Of a DNA stretch of 51,008 nucleotides, positions 19,132 through 31,786 are shown one piece after another (positions within the stretch are counted from its first letter, which is position 1; each line of letters starts with the position of its first letter). Source of the stretch: Roseomonas sp. (GTDB lineage Bacteria > Pseudomonadota > Alphaproteobacteria > Acetobacterales > Acetobacteraceae); NCBI GenBank assembly GCA_020249465.1, contig JADCFP010000092.1, positions 1-51,008 of the forward strand, in the 5' to 3' direction. The position numbers and the translations under genes were made by a program. A model generated the notes under the pieces. The model searched no databases, had not been told where the DNA came from, and saw only the letters and a program-made list of their open reading frames with translations.

Positions 19132-20057
19132 GTCCCAGGCCCTTCCCCAATGACCGGGCGGCGGCGCCCAGCTAGGAAGGCTGCGCGCAGGTTTTCTGGC
19201 ACCTCATCCGGCGAGAGATAATCGCCATCATCGTAAAGCATACCTCGGCGGAGATAGGTTTCGCGTCGCACGGCAGCAATAAGATGAACAATGCCGATCG
19301 GCTGACCCGATGATCTGGGTTCAACCCAGACACTGTCTTCAACGCGCCTGTAGGGCAGCGTATAATGGCTCATCCAATTCGCGCGTGAGGGAAGGGCGTG
19401 TAAGCCGCCGGCTTCCAGCAGAGATTTTTGCAACGACAATTGATCAAAAAGCGCGGTAAGGCCTCTTTGCAGGGACAGGGCCATATTTCGTTCCCATAAG
19501 GACCAGATCGGTGATTGGGCCCCCATCGCGAAGACGCCATTGTTGAAAATGGGCAACAGGGCGTATTTCCGCGCGTCATCCTCACCATAGGAAGCGGTCC
19601 ATTGGTGAAATTTATAGCGGTGGAACTGCAAGGCTGAAGCAGGTTCGCGCAGGAAGGCGTAGGCCACATCGCATTCCGGAACGATGGCGGTCAGATTCTT
19701 TTCAGCCGGATCGGTGAATTGCTTCATGACCGTTGGGTCCTGCACCCAGACATCCGCATCCATCCACATATAGCTTGAATAGCCCGGCAGATATTTGGGC
19801 AGAAGCGCCCGGCAAGCTTGACCAAGCCTATAGGGCTGAAAACCTTGCATATTCGCGATGCTAAAATCATCCTTCAGCCGGAGCAGCTTATGGGTTCTCG
19901 CTTCCAGCCAAGCCAATTCCTGCGGCGTGCAGCCAAGATCGAAAAAGGCCAATTCGGCATCATGCAGCGGCAATACACGGCGCAGCGAAAGAATAAGGCC
20001 CTTCGCGAGATAGAACATGTTGGAGTCGCTGCCGGTGACAATAACAAGCTTGGGCAT
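19128..20057 (-). CDS. Glycosyltransferase, GT8-like
   Basis: The product (309 residues from MPKLVIVTGSD) has a Rossmann-like N-terminal half and the metal-binding DxD motif in SYMWMDADVWVQDP, followed by PIFNNGVFAMGAQSPIW, which is the second conserved region of GT-A enzymes that transfer sugars from UDP-sugar donors. FDQLSLQKSLLEAGG and LPSRANW further match the family. Donor and acceptor are unknown. It forms a lower-GC patch with the FkbM methyltransferase upstream on the same strand, which suggests modification of a surface glycan. Confidence 0.75.
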   Translation of the reverse strand: MPKLVIVTGSDSNMFYLAKGLILSLRRVLPLHDAELAFFDLGCTPQELAWLEARTHKLLRLKDDFSIANMQGFQPYRLGQACRALLPKYLPGYSSYMWMDADVWVQDPTVMKQFTDPAEKNLTAIVPECDVAYAFLREPASALQFHRYKFHQWTASYGEDDARKYALLPIFNNGVFAMGAQSPIWSLWERNMALSLQRGLTALFDQLSLQKSLLEAGGLHALPSRANWMSHYTLPYRRVEDSVWVEPRSSGQPIGIVHLIAAVRRETYLRRGMLYDDGDYLSPDEVPENLRAAFLAGRRRPVIGEGPGT

Positions 20058-20102
20058 GGCTGAACCTGGCAAGTGCTGGCGGTCTTATGTTACAATGATA
20101 AT

Positions 20103-20879
20103 CTAGCCGTTATGACAATACACGAAATCCCTGTCTGACAATGCATCCACGCGTCTATAATTCAAGGCCTTCAGCTTTTCGTCGGAAACCTGGCCGGTTT
20201 CCGGCAGAATTTCGGTCACGATGACAGGTCGGAATTTTGCAAGTGTTTGGCGTGCACCTTCCAATACCGAAACCTCGGCGCCTTCGACATCTATCTTGAT
20301 GACATCCAAGGCATCGAATTCAAAGCTATCCAATGGAAGAACCTGATATTGACCCGCATCACTCACGCCCAAGACTGTTGCCCCCAAATTATCGAGCGAA
20401 TATTTACGCAGGTCCGCTTTACCTTCTGCCGCGCCAAGAGCGAAATTGAAACATTGGATCTTTTCAGGGGCGTTCAGTTGAATGTTTCTCTCCAGAATTT
20501 TGAAGGTCTGCCTGAGCGGTTCGAAGGCAAATATCTTCTTTGCACCACAGAGTTTCGCGAAATATACAGCATGATTTCCGATATTCGCCCCCGCATCTAT
20601 GATGGTTGCACCCTGCGGGATATAGCGACGACACCGTTCCAGTACATCAATTTCAAAAAAATTGTTCGAACGCAGGATGATGCGTTGGATAAGGTCTGTC
20701 GCGGCGTAGGGCAGAAAAAACTGCATCTCTTCGTCACGCCAGGTGAAGCGCAGGGTTCTATTTTCGCCGAGCAGCGCCATTCGCTGAACCATGCGCAGAT
20801 CATCAATGCTTACTTGGATGCGCCGTAACTGTTCCAGAACCTGCGCCCTATAGGTTCTCTCGGCATCACTTTCGCTCAT
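20103..20879 (-). CDS. FkbM family methyltransferase
   Basis: The product (258 residues) has an N-terminal helical stretch and a class I SAM domain of the FkbM type: ATIIDAGANIGNHAVYFAK (SAM loop), KIFAFEPLRQTF, and the family hallmark DVIKIDVEGAEVSVLEGA. FkbM enzymes O-methylate sugars or polyketides. Start at 20879 is preferred: GGAAGGG lies nine bases upstream, while the TTG at 20888 lies inside that spacer. Likely partner of the adjacent GT8-like gene in glycan decoration. Confidence 0.88.
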   Translation of the reverse strand: MSESDAERTYRAQVLEQLRRIQVSIDDLRMVQRMALLGENRTLRFTWRDEEMQFFLPYAATDLIQRIILRSNNFFEIDVLERCRRYIPQGATIIDAGANIGNHAVYFAKLCGAKKIFAFEPLRQTFKILERNIQLNAPEKIQCFNFALGAAEGKADLRKYSLDNLGATVLGVSDAGQYQVLPLDSFEFDALDVIKIDVEGAEVSVLEGARQTLAKFRPVIVTEILPETGQVSDEKLKALNYRRVDALSDRDFVYCHNG

Positions 20880-21128
20880 CTTGTCCAACCCTTCCTAAAC
20901 CTACGCGTCTTGCCCAGATGCCCAATTCCCCGGAAGCGAGCCCATTTGAAGAAGGTCACAGGCGGCTTTGGGTTTCGCCTTTCTTGCCTTGTCACCAAGA
21001 TACGGTAAATACTCATCACAGACTACCGGCATCCGATTTCGGTGGTCCCCATCAGGTATTTACTCTGTCAGGCTGATACGGCCTTTGGATCTACGGTCCG
21101 ATAGCCAAGTACTGGTTGAAGACGTGTC

Positions 21129-21490
21129 ATGACCCTCAATCTATTAATCCCCGCTCAAGTGACCGAAACCGGTCTTTATCGGCTGATGGATTTGGCGCGC
21201 CGCGTGCCTGCCGACGGCAATATCGTTGAAGTCGGCTCTCTATACGGCCTTTCCTCATGGCGTATCTCAAAGCCTTGCCAAGCTGGGGTCACACTGTTCC
21301 ACATGGACCCCTGGGAAGAGCAAAGTGGACCATTGATCGCGTCGAAAAGCCACAGAATGTGCCGCCTTTTTCCAAGCAAGCTTTCGCCGTTTCACCAGGG
21401 ATTGCGACAATATCGTGATGATCCGGGGCTAAAGCCCGCAGATCGCCCGCGGCTGGAAGTTTGGTATCGACCTCTATGGTGACAGGACAC
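21129..21490 (+). pseudogene. Class I SAM methyltransferase, frameshifted remnant
   Basis: The first frame starts at the ATG at 21129 and gives a SAM-binding start (NIVEVGSLYGLSSWRISK and LFHMDPWE). Sense then moves to a second frame at about 21326 (WTIDRVEKPQNVPPFSKQAFA) and to a third near 21388 (FTRDCDNIVMIRG), which meets a TAA at 21430 and goes on as SPQIARGWKFGIDLYGD. Two frame changes plus a stop make a decayed gene likely. The open frame alone would give a 117-residue product with an unrelated tail. It lies beside the GT8/FkbM patch, so it was probably another glycan-modifying enzyme. Confidence 0.6.
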
Positions 21491-21549
21491 CAAGCAACCC
21501 CATCAAACCACGCGGCATCGCCGCCAGCCGAAAGGGCACAGACTGCGTC

Positions 21550-22347
21550 TCAATGGGTCTGGCGCGGATATTGCAACACCAATACCTCACCACCCGCAGC
21601 ACCCGCAGTGATATCCAGCGCGGCTTCATCTGCGCTCACGAATAGTGCGGCGAGGCGATCAAGCATTTTTCCATCATGCAGAATGCTGCCGGCAGCGACA
21701 ATCATGGATTGGCCCGCACCGGTGGCGGGATCGGGCGCTGTGATGCTTCCATTCGGCGGAATGCGCAGCATGAAAATACCAAGGCCATCTTCTTCCGCCA
21801 ATACGGTTTCCAAGGCGGCATCACGCCGCGCGGCAAGTGCTTCGGCGCCGCTCGGCAGAATGGGATCGGCAAGCACATAGCGCTTTGGGCCCTTGACCAT
21901 GCGTTCCCGCGCGGCCGGCAGGAAATGTGCGCCAGTACTATCCGCGCTGGCGCGAAGCGTGAAGTATTTCAGCCCGCCAGCCCCAGGTGTGATCGGCCCA
22001 TACCCCGTACAGGCACCAGCAAAATGCGCCATGATCGGCCCGACATCATGCCGGCCAATGCGCCCACCACCATCCACCACCACCTGGAACTGATCCACGA
22101 AATGAAAATGCGGATGCACAATGGCATTCGGTTCCTGTTCCACCAAAAAGGCTTGCGGCGGCCTGATTTCACCCGGCGCGGGCGGGATGAAGACCTCGGC
22201 ATTCATCGCATTCGGGTCAACGGAGTTGGAGGATTTCGGCGATGGCGGCGGGCCGAAATAATCCGTCCGCCAAATCCGCCCACCGCCCGGCGCATTGCGC
22301 GCGAAACGTGTGGGCGCCGCCAGGGCCAGGGCATTTGCATAAATCAT
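21550..22347 (-). CDS. Cupin-like conserved protein
   Basis: The product (265 residues from MIYANALAL) contains a cupin-type motif with clustered histidines and acidic residues, AIVHPHFHFVDQFQVVVDGGGRIGRHDV, which can bind a metal. A second beta-rich half follows (MIVAAGSILHDGKMLDRLA, then GGEVLVLQYPR). The ORF remains open far upstream of this ATG, but that part overlaps the divergent Bug gene and has no family features. GGGAG precedes the chosen start. Enzymatic role unknown. Its divergence from a Bug-type binding protein could mean a shared regulatory region. Confidence 0.65.
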   Translation of the reverse strand: MIYANALALAAPTRFARNAPGGGRIWRTDYFGPPPSPKSSNSVDPNAMNAEVFIPPAPGEIRPPQAFLVEQEPNAIVHPHFHFVDQFQVVVDGGGRIGRHDVGPIMAHFAGACTGYGPITPGAGGLKYFTLRASADSTGAHFLPAARERMVKGPKRYVLADPILPSGAEALAARRDAALETVLAEEDGLGIFMLRIPPNGSITAPDPATGAGQSMIVAAGSILHDGKMLDRLAALFVSADEAALDITAGAAGGEVLVLQYPRQTH

Positions 22348-22471
22348 CCGCTGCCACTCCCGCTTTCTGCCAATCCTGCCCGGCCTGTTGCGAAGGCCAG
22401 CCGAATCCAGCCATAGTCTAACATCCGAAAGACGCCACAAAGCAAGGCGCCAGGTTTGGGAGGGGAAGAAA

Positions 22472-23467
22472 ATGCGGGCATTCCGGGGCCATCGCCGTGT
22501 CTTTTTCGCGCTGTCGGCGCTGCTATTCGGGTTGGCAGTATCACTACCAGCGGCACAGGCGCAGGAATGGCCCAATCGGCCGATCCGCATTCTGGTGGGC
22601 TTCCCGCCCGGCCAGGCGACGGATGTGATTGCGCGGCTGCTGGCCGAACGGCTTACGGAAAACCCCGGCTGGTCCATGCTGATTGACAATCGCCCAGGCC
22701 AGGGCGGCAGCCTTGCCGCCGCGCAGGCCGCGCAATCCGCCCCCGATGGCCATACACTGCTGCTGAGCGCAACGGCGCCGCTCGCGACCAACCCCAATCT
22801 CTATGCCAATGTTGGCTATGATCCGAGACGTGATTTCGCGCCAATCAGCTTGGTTGCCAATCTTCCCTTTGTGCTCTTCGTCAACACCAATGTCGCGGCG
22901 CGCAATGTCGCGGAGCTGATTGCGCTGGCCAAGGCGCGCCCGGGGCAGTTGACTTACGCAACTTCGGGCAATGGCACGACTTCCCATCTGATTACCATGA
23001 TGTTTGCGCGTGCCGCCGGCGGGCTTGAATTGACGCATGTGCCCTATCGCGGAGGCGCGCCGGCGCTGACCGATCTGCTGGCCGGGCGCATTGACATCAT
23101 GATTGATACGGAGCTTTTCGCCCTGCCCCATATTCGCGAAGGCCGTGTGCGTGCGCTTGCGGTAACCACTGCGCAGCGCACGGCATTGCAGCCAGAATTG
23201 CCAAGCCTTGCGGAAACAGGGCTTGCGGGATTTGACGCTGCCGCTTGGCTTGGCCTGGTTGCGCCAGCGGGTACGCCAAGGCCGATTGTTGAAAGGCTCA
23301 ATCGCGAATTACACCGCATCCTGGCGGAACCCGCAACGCGGGAGAGGCTTTCTGGCCTTGGCGCGCAAGTCATGACCAGCACGCCGGATGATTTCCTGGC
23401 TTTCATGCGGAGCGAATATGTCAAATGGGGCAATGCGGTGCGCGAAAACAATGTGAAGCTGGATTGA
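22472..23467 (+). CDS. Bug/TctC family tripartite tricarboxylate transporter binding protein
   Basis: The product (331 residues) has a Sec signal peptide ([21 protein letters not shown]) and the typical start of mature Bug proteins, [21 protein letters not shown]. Other family marks are the [15 protein letters not shown] segment, [32 protein letters not shown] and the C-terminal [17 protein letters not shown]. These periplasmic proteins bind carboxylates or other small organic compounds, most without a linked transporter, as here. GGGAGGGGA precedes the ATG at 22472. Confidence 0.93.
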   Translation: MRAFRGHRRVFFALSALLFGLAVSLPAAQAQEWPNRPIRILVGFPPGQATDVIARLLAERLTENPGWSMLIDNRPGQGGSLAAAQAAQSAPDGHTLLLSATAPLATNPNLYANVGYDPRRDFAPISLVANLPFVLFVNTNVAARNVAELIALAKARPGQLTYATSGNGTTSHLITMMFARAAGGLELTHVPYRGGAPALTDLLAGRIDIMIDTELFALPHIREGRVRALAVTTAQRTALQPELPSLAETGLAGFDAAAWLGLVAPAGTPRPIVERLNRELHRILAEPATRERLSGLGAQVMTSTPDDFLAFMRSEYVKWGNAVRENNVKLD

Positions 23468-23474
23468 TCGCGCA

Positions 23475-23657
23475 ATGACCGAGGCTGCTTTTCAAGTATG
23501 GGAATGCGCGCTTTGCGGCTTCATTTATGATGAGGCGAAAGGCGCGCCGGAAGAAGGGCTCGCTACTGGCACACGCTGGGCAGATGTCCCGGAAGATTGG
23601 ACCTGCCCCGATTGCGCGGCGAGCAAAGCGGATTTTGAAATGCGACCGAAGCCGTAG
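23475..23657 (+). CDS. Rubredoxin
   Basis: A 60-residue iron protein that carries electrons through a single Fe(Cys)4 centre. The four ligands are C11 and C14 (CALCG) and C44 and C47 (CPDC), with typical spacing and the aromatic core [12 protein letters not shown] and [11 protein letters not shown]. It starts eight bases after the Bug gene stop. Its redox partner is not in the neighbourhood. Confidence 0.95.
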   Translation: MTEAAFQVWECALCGFIYDEAKGAPEEGLATGTRWADVPEDWTCPDCAASKADFEMRPKP

Positions 23658-23686
23658 GCAGGCCTGGTTTAGCCGGGGCGCGCCAG

Positions 23687-24619
23687 CTACCGCCCCAGCA
23701 TATCCATCATCTCTCGCCATTCGCGCTTGGAAAGGCCGCTGGTTTCCTGCGTCACAGCCTCATGCGCCAGCATGCGGCGCAGAATGGAGATCATTTGCGC
23801 GGACAGCGTCACTGCACCCAGGCGGTAGTCGCGGAAGGCTTCAAAGGCCATCGGCACCCAGGCTTCAACGGTCTTCAACATGGCATCTGCATAGACGCGG
23901 ATTTCATATTGCGCATGGGCATCGGCGCGGAGTGACAGGAAATGCAGCAGATTGTGCAAATCCGTCTTCCAATACCATTGCGTATAGGCATTGAGCGTGA
24001 GGTTCATCCGCGCCAATTCGCGCGCCAGGCCCTGACGGCTTTCATCACGCGCAGCACCTTCATCATCCTCATTCAACATTTCAAGGTAATGATCGTAATT
24101 GCGCGTGGCGTCTTCGCGCAGCAGATCAAGCACGCGCGCGGCTTCCGCACCTTGCAGCACATCGCCGCGCCCCTGGCGGTTGCTCGCGGATTGTGCGGCC
24201 AGGTTTTCCGGCGCGGGGATATAGAATTCGCGGTCCAGGATGGAATAGCGCGCGGAATATTCATTCACATTGGCGGTGCGGTGCCTGATCCATTGCCGCG
24301 CCACGAAGATCGGCAGTTTGATGTGATATTTGATTTCGCACATCTCAAAGGGCGTGCTGTGGCGATGGCGCATCAGGTAGCGGATCAGGCCGCGATCCTC
24401 ATTCGCGGCGCGGGTGCCGCGCCCGTAGGATACGCGCGCCGCCTGCACAATTGCGGCGTCATCGCCCATATAATCAATCACCCGGACAAAGCCGTGATCC
24501 AGCACCGGCAGGGCTTCGAACAGCATGGCTTCCAGCGCCGGTACGCTCGGGCGGCGCGTGGGTGCCTGATCCGCGCGCGCGGCGGCGATTTCCTGTTGCT
24601 GGGCATCGGTAAGCGCCAT
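23687..24619 (-). CDS. thyX: FAD-dependent thymidylate synthase
   Basis: ThyX methylates dUMP to dTMP with methylene-tetrahydrofolate, using FAD and NADPH. The 310-residue product shows the ThyX motif [19 protein letters not shown] (RHR followed by the conserved Ser), an earlier [14 protein letters not shown], and the late [17 protein letters not shown]. It is longer than minimal ThyX, as is common in alphaproteobacteria. Transcribed toward rubredoxin; divergent from the M20 gene. Confidence 0.96.
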   Translation of the reverse strand: MALTDAQQQEIAAARADQAPTRRPSVPALEAMLFEALPVLDHGFVRVIDYMGDDAAIVQAARVSYGRGTRAANEDRGLIRYLMRHRHSTPFEMCEIKYHIKLPIFVARQWIRHRTANVNEYSARYSILDREFYIPAPENLAAQSASNRQGRGDVLQGAEAARVLDLLREDATRNYDHYLEMLNEDDEGAARDESRQGLARELARMNLTLNAYTQWYWKTDLHNLLHFLSLRADAHAQYEIRVYADAMLKTVEAWVPMAFEAFRDYRLGAVTLSAQMISILRRMLAHEAVTQETSGLSKREWREMMDMLGR

Positions 24620-24747
24620 GGTCAGAATCGTTCCTTTTGACCCTTTGGGCGGTAGCGGCGGGGGCGGGGCCGGTCAAGCGCGGGCGCTTCCACGGGGCGC
24701 CACTTCCGGGCAGGATGGGCGGGAAATCAAGCCCCACCGGAGCCCCC

Positions 24748-25917
24748 ATGTCCCCGCTAGACGCCATCCGCCGCCACCAGGCGGAACTCACCGCCTTCCG
24801 GCGTGACCTGCATGCCCATCCGGAACTCGGCATGGCGGAATTCCGCACCGCCGAGAAGGTTGCGACCGCGCTGGAGGCTTTGGGGATTGAGGTCCATCGC
24901 GGTGTCGGCGGCACGGGTGTGGTCGGCGTCCTGCGGAATGGGTCCGGCAATCGCGCCATTGGGCTGCGCGCCGATATGGATGCGCTGCCGATGGATGAAC
25001 TGACAGACCTGCCCTTTCGCAGCACGGTGAAGGGGGCGATGCATGCCTGTGGGCATGATGGCCATACGACCATGCTGTTGGGCGCCGCCAAATATCTGGC
25101 CGAGACCCGCAATTTCGACGGCATTGTCCATTTCATCTTCCAGCCAGGCGAAGAAGGCTGCGGCGGCGCGCTCGCCATGCTGGAAGATGGGTTGTTCGAG
25201 CGTTTCCCCTGCGATGCCATTTACGGCATGCATAACCGCCCGAATTTCCCGCTTGGCGAATTTGCCATCCGGAGCGGCGCCTTCATGGCGGGTGGCGCGT
25301 TTTTCGACATCACCATCACCGGCAAGGGCGCCCATGGCGCGCGGCCAGAGGCTTCGATTGATCCCGTATTGGCGGCCTGCCATGTCACGGCGGCTTTGCA
25401 ATCCATCGTCTCCCGCAACCTATCCCCGCGGGATGTGGCGGTCATCAGCGTGACGAAGGTGGTGGGAGGCGAGGCCTATAACATCATCCCCGAAACCGCG
25501 GTGATTTCCGGCACGGCGCGCTTCTTTTCGCGCGATGTCGGCCAGCAGATCGAAGCAGGGCTGAAGCGCGTAGCAGCGGGGGTTGCCGCGGGGTTTGGGG
25601 CCTCGGCCAGTGTGGATTACCGGTTGATTTTCGCCCCCACCATCAATGCGCCGGAACATACTGAAGCCCTGGCGGCGGCAGCAGCGGAATTGGTCGGCGA
25701 AGATAAGGTCGCGCGCGACAAGCCGCCCGCCATGGCGTCCGAGGATTTTTCCTTCATGCTGGAACGCGTGCCTGGCGCCTATATCAATTTCGGCATTGGC
25801 GATGGCGCGGAAGTGCATAACCCGCGTTACCAGTTCAATGACGAAGCCATTCCCTATGGCGCGGCGCTTTTTGCCCGCCTGGTGGAAAAGGGGCTGGTGA
25901 AGGACAGCAAAGGCTGA
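24748..25917 (+). CDS. M20 family amidohydrolase (hippurate hydrolase-like)
   Basis: The product (389 residues from MSPLDAIRRHQ) is a zinc aminoacylase/carboxypeptidase of the M20D group. Metal and catalytic regions are present: DLHAHPELGMAEFRTAEKV, GLRADMDALPM, GAMHACGHDGHTTMLLGA (C101, H103), FIFQPGEEGCGGA (E135, E136) and APAMASEDFSFM-like PPAMASEDFSFMLE near the end. Such enzymes remove acyl groups from amino acids (for example hippurate or indole-acetyl conjugates). The dimerisation lid domain lies in the middle (FFDITITGKGAHGARPEASID). A CCGGAG lies six bases before the chosen start. Confidence 0.92.
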   Translation: MSPLDAIRRHQAELTAFRRDLHAHPELGMAEFRTAEKVATALEALGIEVHRGVGGTGVVGVLRNGSGNRAIGLRADMDALPMDELTDLPFRSTVKGAMHACGHDGHTTMLLGAAKYLAETRNFDGIVHFIFQPGEEGCGGALAMLEDGLFERFPCDAIYGMHNRPNFPLGEFAIRSGAFMAGGAFFDITITGKGAHGARPEASIDPVLAACHVTAALQSIVSRNLSPRDVAVISVTKVVGGEAYNIIPETAVISGTARFFSRDVGQQIEAGLKRVAAGVAAGFGASASVDYRLIFAPTINAPEHTEALAAAAAELVGEDKVARDKPPAMASEDFSFMLERVPGAYINFGIGDGAEVHNPRYQFNDEAIPYGAALFARLVEKGLVKDSKG

Positions 25918-25949
25918 TGGTGGAGAATTGGTGGACACAATACAGGGAA

Positions 25950-26429
25950 CTAATCCCCACAGCCGGCATTTTTTGTTCGCGTCGCCTCATAGCGCGGAAG
26001 GGCAAACATCGAAACCTTGCAAGGCTCCAACGCCGCAAATAACTGATTGGCCAATTCGTAAAACTCAGCAGAAACTGCTGGGACTGCCTCGCAGCCCTTT
26101 CGAGCAGGCTTCAATGTGTCCCCAGTCTTTTTGTCTGCGTAGATACGCCCGTGAATTAAGAGATTTCTTTTTTCAAAAATAATCAGTAATTCTTCAATAT
26201 ACTTATAAAATGCCCTCAACTCTGATGGTAAATCGGGCCATTCTTTTATTTTTTTGTCTATGTATTTGAGCTTCTGGCTGATGGGCCATAAATCCTTCTT
26301 TGGATTTTGCTCCTTCTCCATTTTAGCAACAGCAAAAAAGATATCCTCGATTGCCTCTTCAAGGTAGGCCGCATACAAAGCGACGTACCCCAGGCCACGA
26401 ATGAGACATCCATCATCTTTCAGAGTCAT
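25950..26429 (-). CDS. HEPN-like orphan protein
   Basis: The product (159 residues from the ATG at 26429; a longer start at 26495 is possible) is mostly helical and unlike its neighbours: AT-rich, many Lys, Ile and Asn codons. It contains EEAIEDIFFAVAKME and the motif KRNLLIHGRIYAD, in which R88-N89-x3-H93 fits the R(N/D/H)x4-6H signature of HEPN domains. Many HEPN proteins are RNases in toxin, CRISPR or abortive-infection systems; others are inactive. No MNT nucleotidyltransferase or other antitoxin is next to it. Base composition suggests horizontal origin, near the ssrA gene, a common insertion site. Function unproven. Confidence 0.6.
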   Translation of the reverse strand: MTLKDDGCLIRGLGYVALYAAYLEEAIEDIFFAVAKMEKEQNPKKDLWPISQKLKYIDKKIKEWPDLPSELRAFYKYIEELLIIFEKRNLLIHGRIYADKKTGDTLKPARKGCEAVPAVSAEFYELANQLFAALEPCKVSMFALPRYEATRTKNAGCGD

Positions 26430-26719
26430 GTTCGTATCTCTAGTTTTCGGATTTTCTGAGTGTGTTCTCGCATTCCGAAGTAGGCAATAGGACATCCTGT
26501 GCTAAACGCCCCTCTGCTCCTAGTTTAAGGCCAAGTGGGAATTTTGAGAAACGCTACAAATGGCCAAGTAATGCCCAGGGCTGAGTTTCTTGTTTAGACA
26601 TTGGGCCAGTCGGCGCGGCCGCATAATGCTCGTTAAAGAGCGCTATTTCACCGGTGCGGGGTGGCTTGGCTCGGGGATGCATTTGGCGGTTGCCTTCCCG
26701 AAGTAGCGCTTTCCCTCAA

Positions 26720-27050
26720 AAGGCCCCCCTCGAAATCACGCGCCAAAGCGCCTATATATGCACCGTCACTCCGGTGACTATGGCGATAAACACGGCTCGG
26801 AATAAGCGTTGCGGACCCGGGGGCGGTACCCGGCGCCTCCACCAATCACCCGCCTTATCAGCGGCAGATGGGGGCGAAACAGGCTCGACGCGCGTGGTAA
26901 AGGGGACGCTTTTGCTCGGCATTGTACCGCCGTTATCGGGCTAAACCTTAAGTGCGAACGATAACAGCCGTGAGGCTGCCGCACTCGCTGCCTAATAGGT
27001 AAGCGCGGCTCGGGGGGCGCCGGGCAACAGAAGCCCCCCACTCTTTCCTT
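26720..27050 (+). ncRNA. ssrA: Transfer-messenger RNA, circularly permuted two-piece form
   Basis: This is the alphaproteobacterial split form: the acceptor piece comes first and the coding piece second. The acceptor piece ends CGCCTCC-A-CCA at 26834-26844, after a T-arm. A 25-base linker follows, and the coding piece begins GGGGGCG at 26870. The two form a seven-pair acceptor stem with a G-U at pair three, the alanine identity signal. The tag reading frame is at 26954-26995: A-N-D-N-S-R-E-A-A-A-L-A-A, then TAA and TAG. A hairpin GGGGGGC / GCCCCCC at 27012-27039 with a T-rich tail may end it. The outer limits are estimates. The RNA rescues stalled ribosomes and marks proteins for proteolysis. 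Confidence 0.93.
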
Positions 27051-27053
27051 TGC
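27012..27053 (+). terminator. Terminator-like hairpin at the end of ssrA
   Basis: Seven-base GC arms GGGGGGC (27012-27018) and GCCCCCC (27033-27039) are followed by ACTCTTTCCTTT. It may terminate ssrA or be part of its 3' fold. sspB starts 42 bases after the second arm. Confidence 0.45.
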
Positions 27054-27081
27054 GCGCCAAGGGAGATAGAGACACGCTGCA

Positions 27082-27597
27082 ATGAGCGAGAAATCCCCCC
27101 CGCCCGAAAGCCTGCTTCCTTATGAAGCCTGGTCCGAAGACGCGATGCGCGAAGTTGCCTGGCGCGCCCTGGAACATGCCGCGCAGCATGGCATGCCGGG
27201 GGAGCATCATTTCTACCTGAGCTACCGCACCGATCATCCGGGCGTTGCCATTCCAGGGCACCTCAAGGCGAAATACCCGCAGGAAATCACCATTGTTCTG
27301 CAACACCAATTCGAAGGGCTGTTTGTGGACCGCGAGGCAGCGCGCTTCGGCGTGACGCTGCGCTTTGGTGGTGTGCCGGCGAAGCTGGTGATCCCCTTTG
27401 GTGCGCTGACCATGTTCCATGACCCGCATGTGCGCTTTGGGCTCCGCTTCACGCCAAGCGGTCTGGAAGACGAAAAAGTCGGCCTGCCCGCCGCACCGGA
27501 AACCTCCGCCGCGCCGCCCAGCCCCGCGCCAGCACCGCCGGGGGAGGTTGTCAGCCTGGATGCCTTCCGCCGCCGCCCGAACAAGGATGGCGGTTAA
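27082..27597 (+). CDS. sspB: SspB-family ClpXP adaptor
   Basis: SspB binds the tmRNA tag on substrates and tethers them to ClpX. The 171-residue product has a folded domain with EHHFYLSYRTDHPGVAIP, PQEITIVLQHQFEGL, FGVTLRFGG and PAKLVIPFGALTMFHDPHVRFGLRF, the alphaproteobacterial SspB-alpha type. A disordered Pro/Ala linker (residues ~135-155) follows, and then the C-terminal ClpX-binding (XB) motif VVSLDAFRRRPNK. It lies directly downstream of ssrA, the gene for the tag it recognises, which strongly supports the call. Confidence 0.93.
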   Translation: MSEKSPPPESLLPYEAWSEDAMREVAWRALEHAAQHGMPGEHHFYLSYRTDHPGVAIPGHLKAKYPQEITIVLQHQFEGLFVDREAARFGVTLRFGGVPAKLVIPFGALTMFHDPHVRFGLRFTPSGLEDEKVGLPAAPETSAAPPSPAPAPPGEVVSLDAFRRRPNKDGG

Positions 27598-27670
27598 AAT
27601 TCCCGCCCGCCACATCCAAGCAAGTTGCGACACACGAAACGCGGTGTTGGCTTCATTCTGCATCGTCCTG

Positions 27671-27775
27671 GGGCAGACCGCGTTCAGATGGAAAATCCGA
27701 ACGCGTGAAGATGCTGGAAAAATAAAGGGGTAGAGCGGGTTGCGTGAACCCATGTGAACGCAACATGCTCCAGAG
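27671..27775 (+). repeat. Double-hairpin dispersed repeat, family 2 (copy B)
   Basis: Matches the reverse complement of 13066-13172. Hairpin 1 has arms GCGTTC / GAACGC (27680-27704). Hairpin 2 runs from GAGC (27733) to GCTC (27770) with GTTGCGT / ACGCAAC inside. It lies between sspB and ligA, which converge. The rest of 27598-27888 shows nothing else. Confidence 0.85.
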
Positions 27776-27888
27776 GTTCGATTTATGCTGACCCTTCCCT
27801 TCCCCCAAATGCCCCCGCGCACCACTAGCTGTATGTTTGGTGGGCCGACTCACGCTTCTGCCAGGAACAGACAGCAGCGATCGAACCA

Positions 27889-31768
<3,880 letters not shown>

Positions 31769-31786
31769 CGGCGCGCCGCCCAGTGC

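Noticed and set aside
26648-26845. 65-codon minus-strand ORF over the tmRNA
   Set aside because: It is the antisense of the ssrA acceptor piece, a known source of false ORFs.
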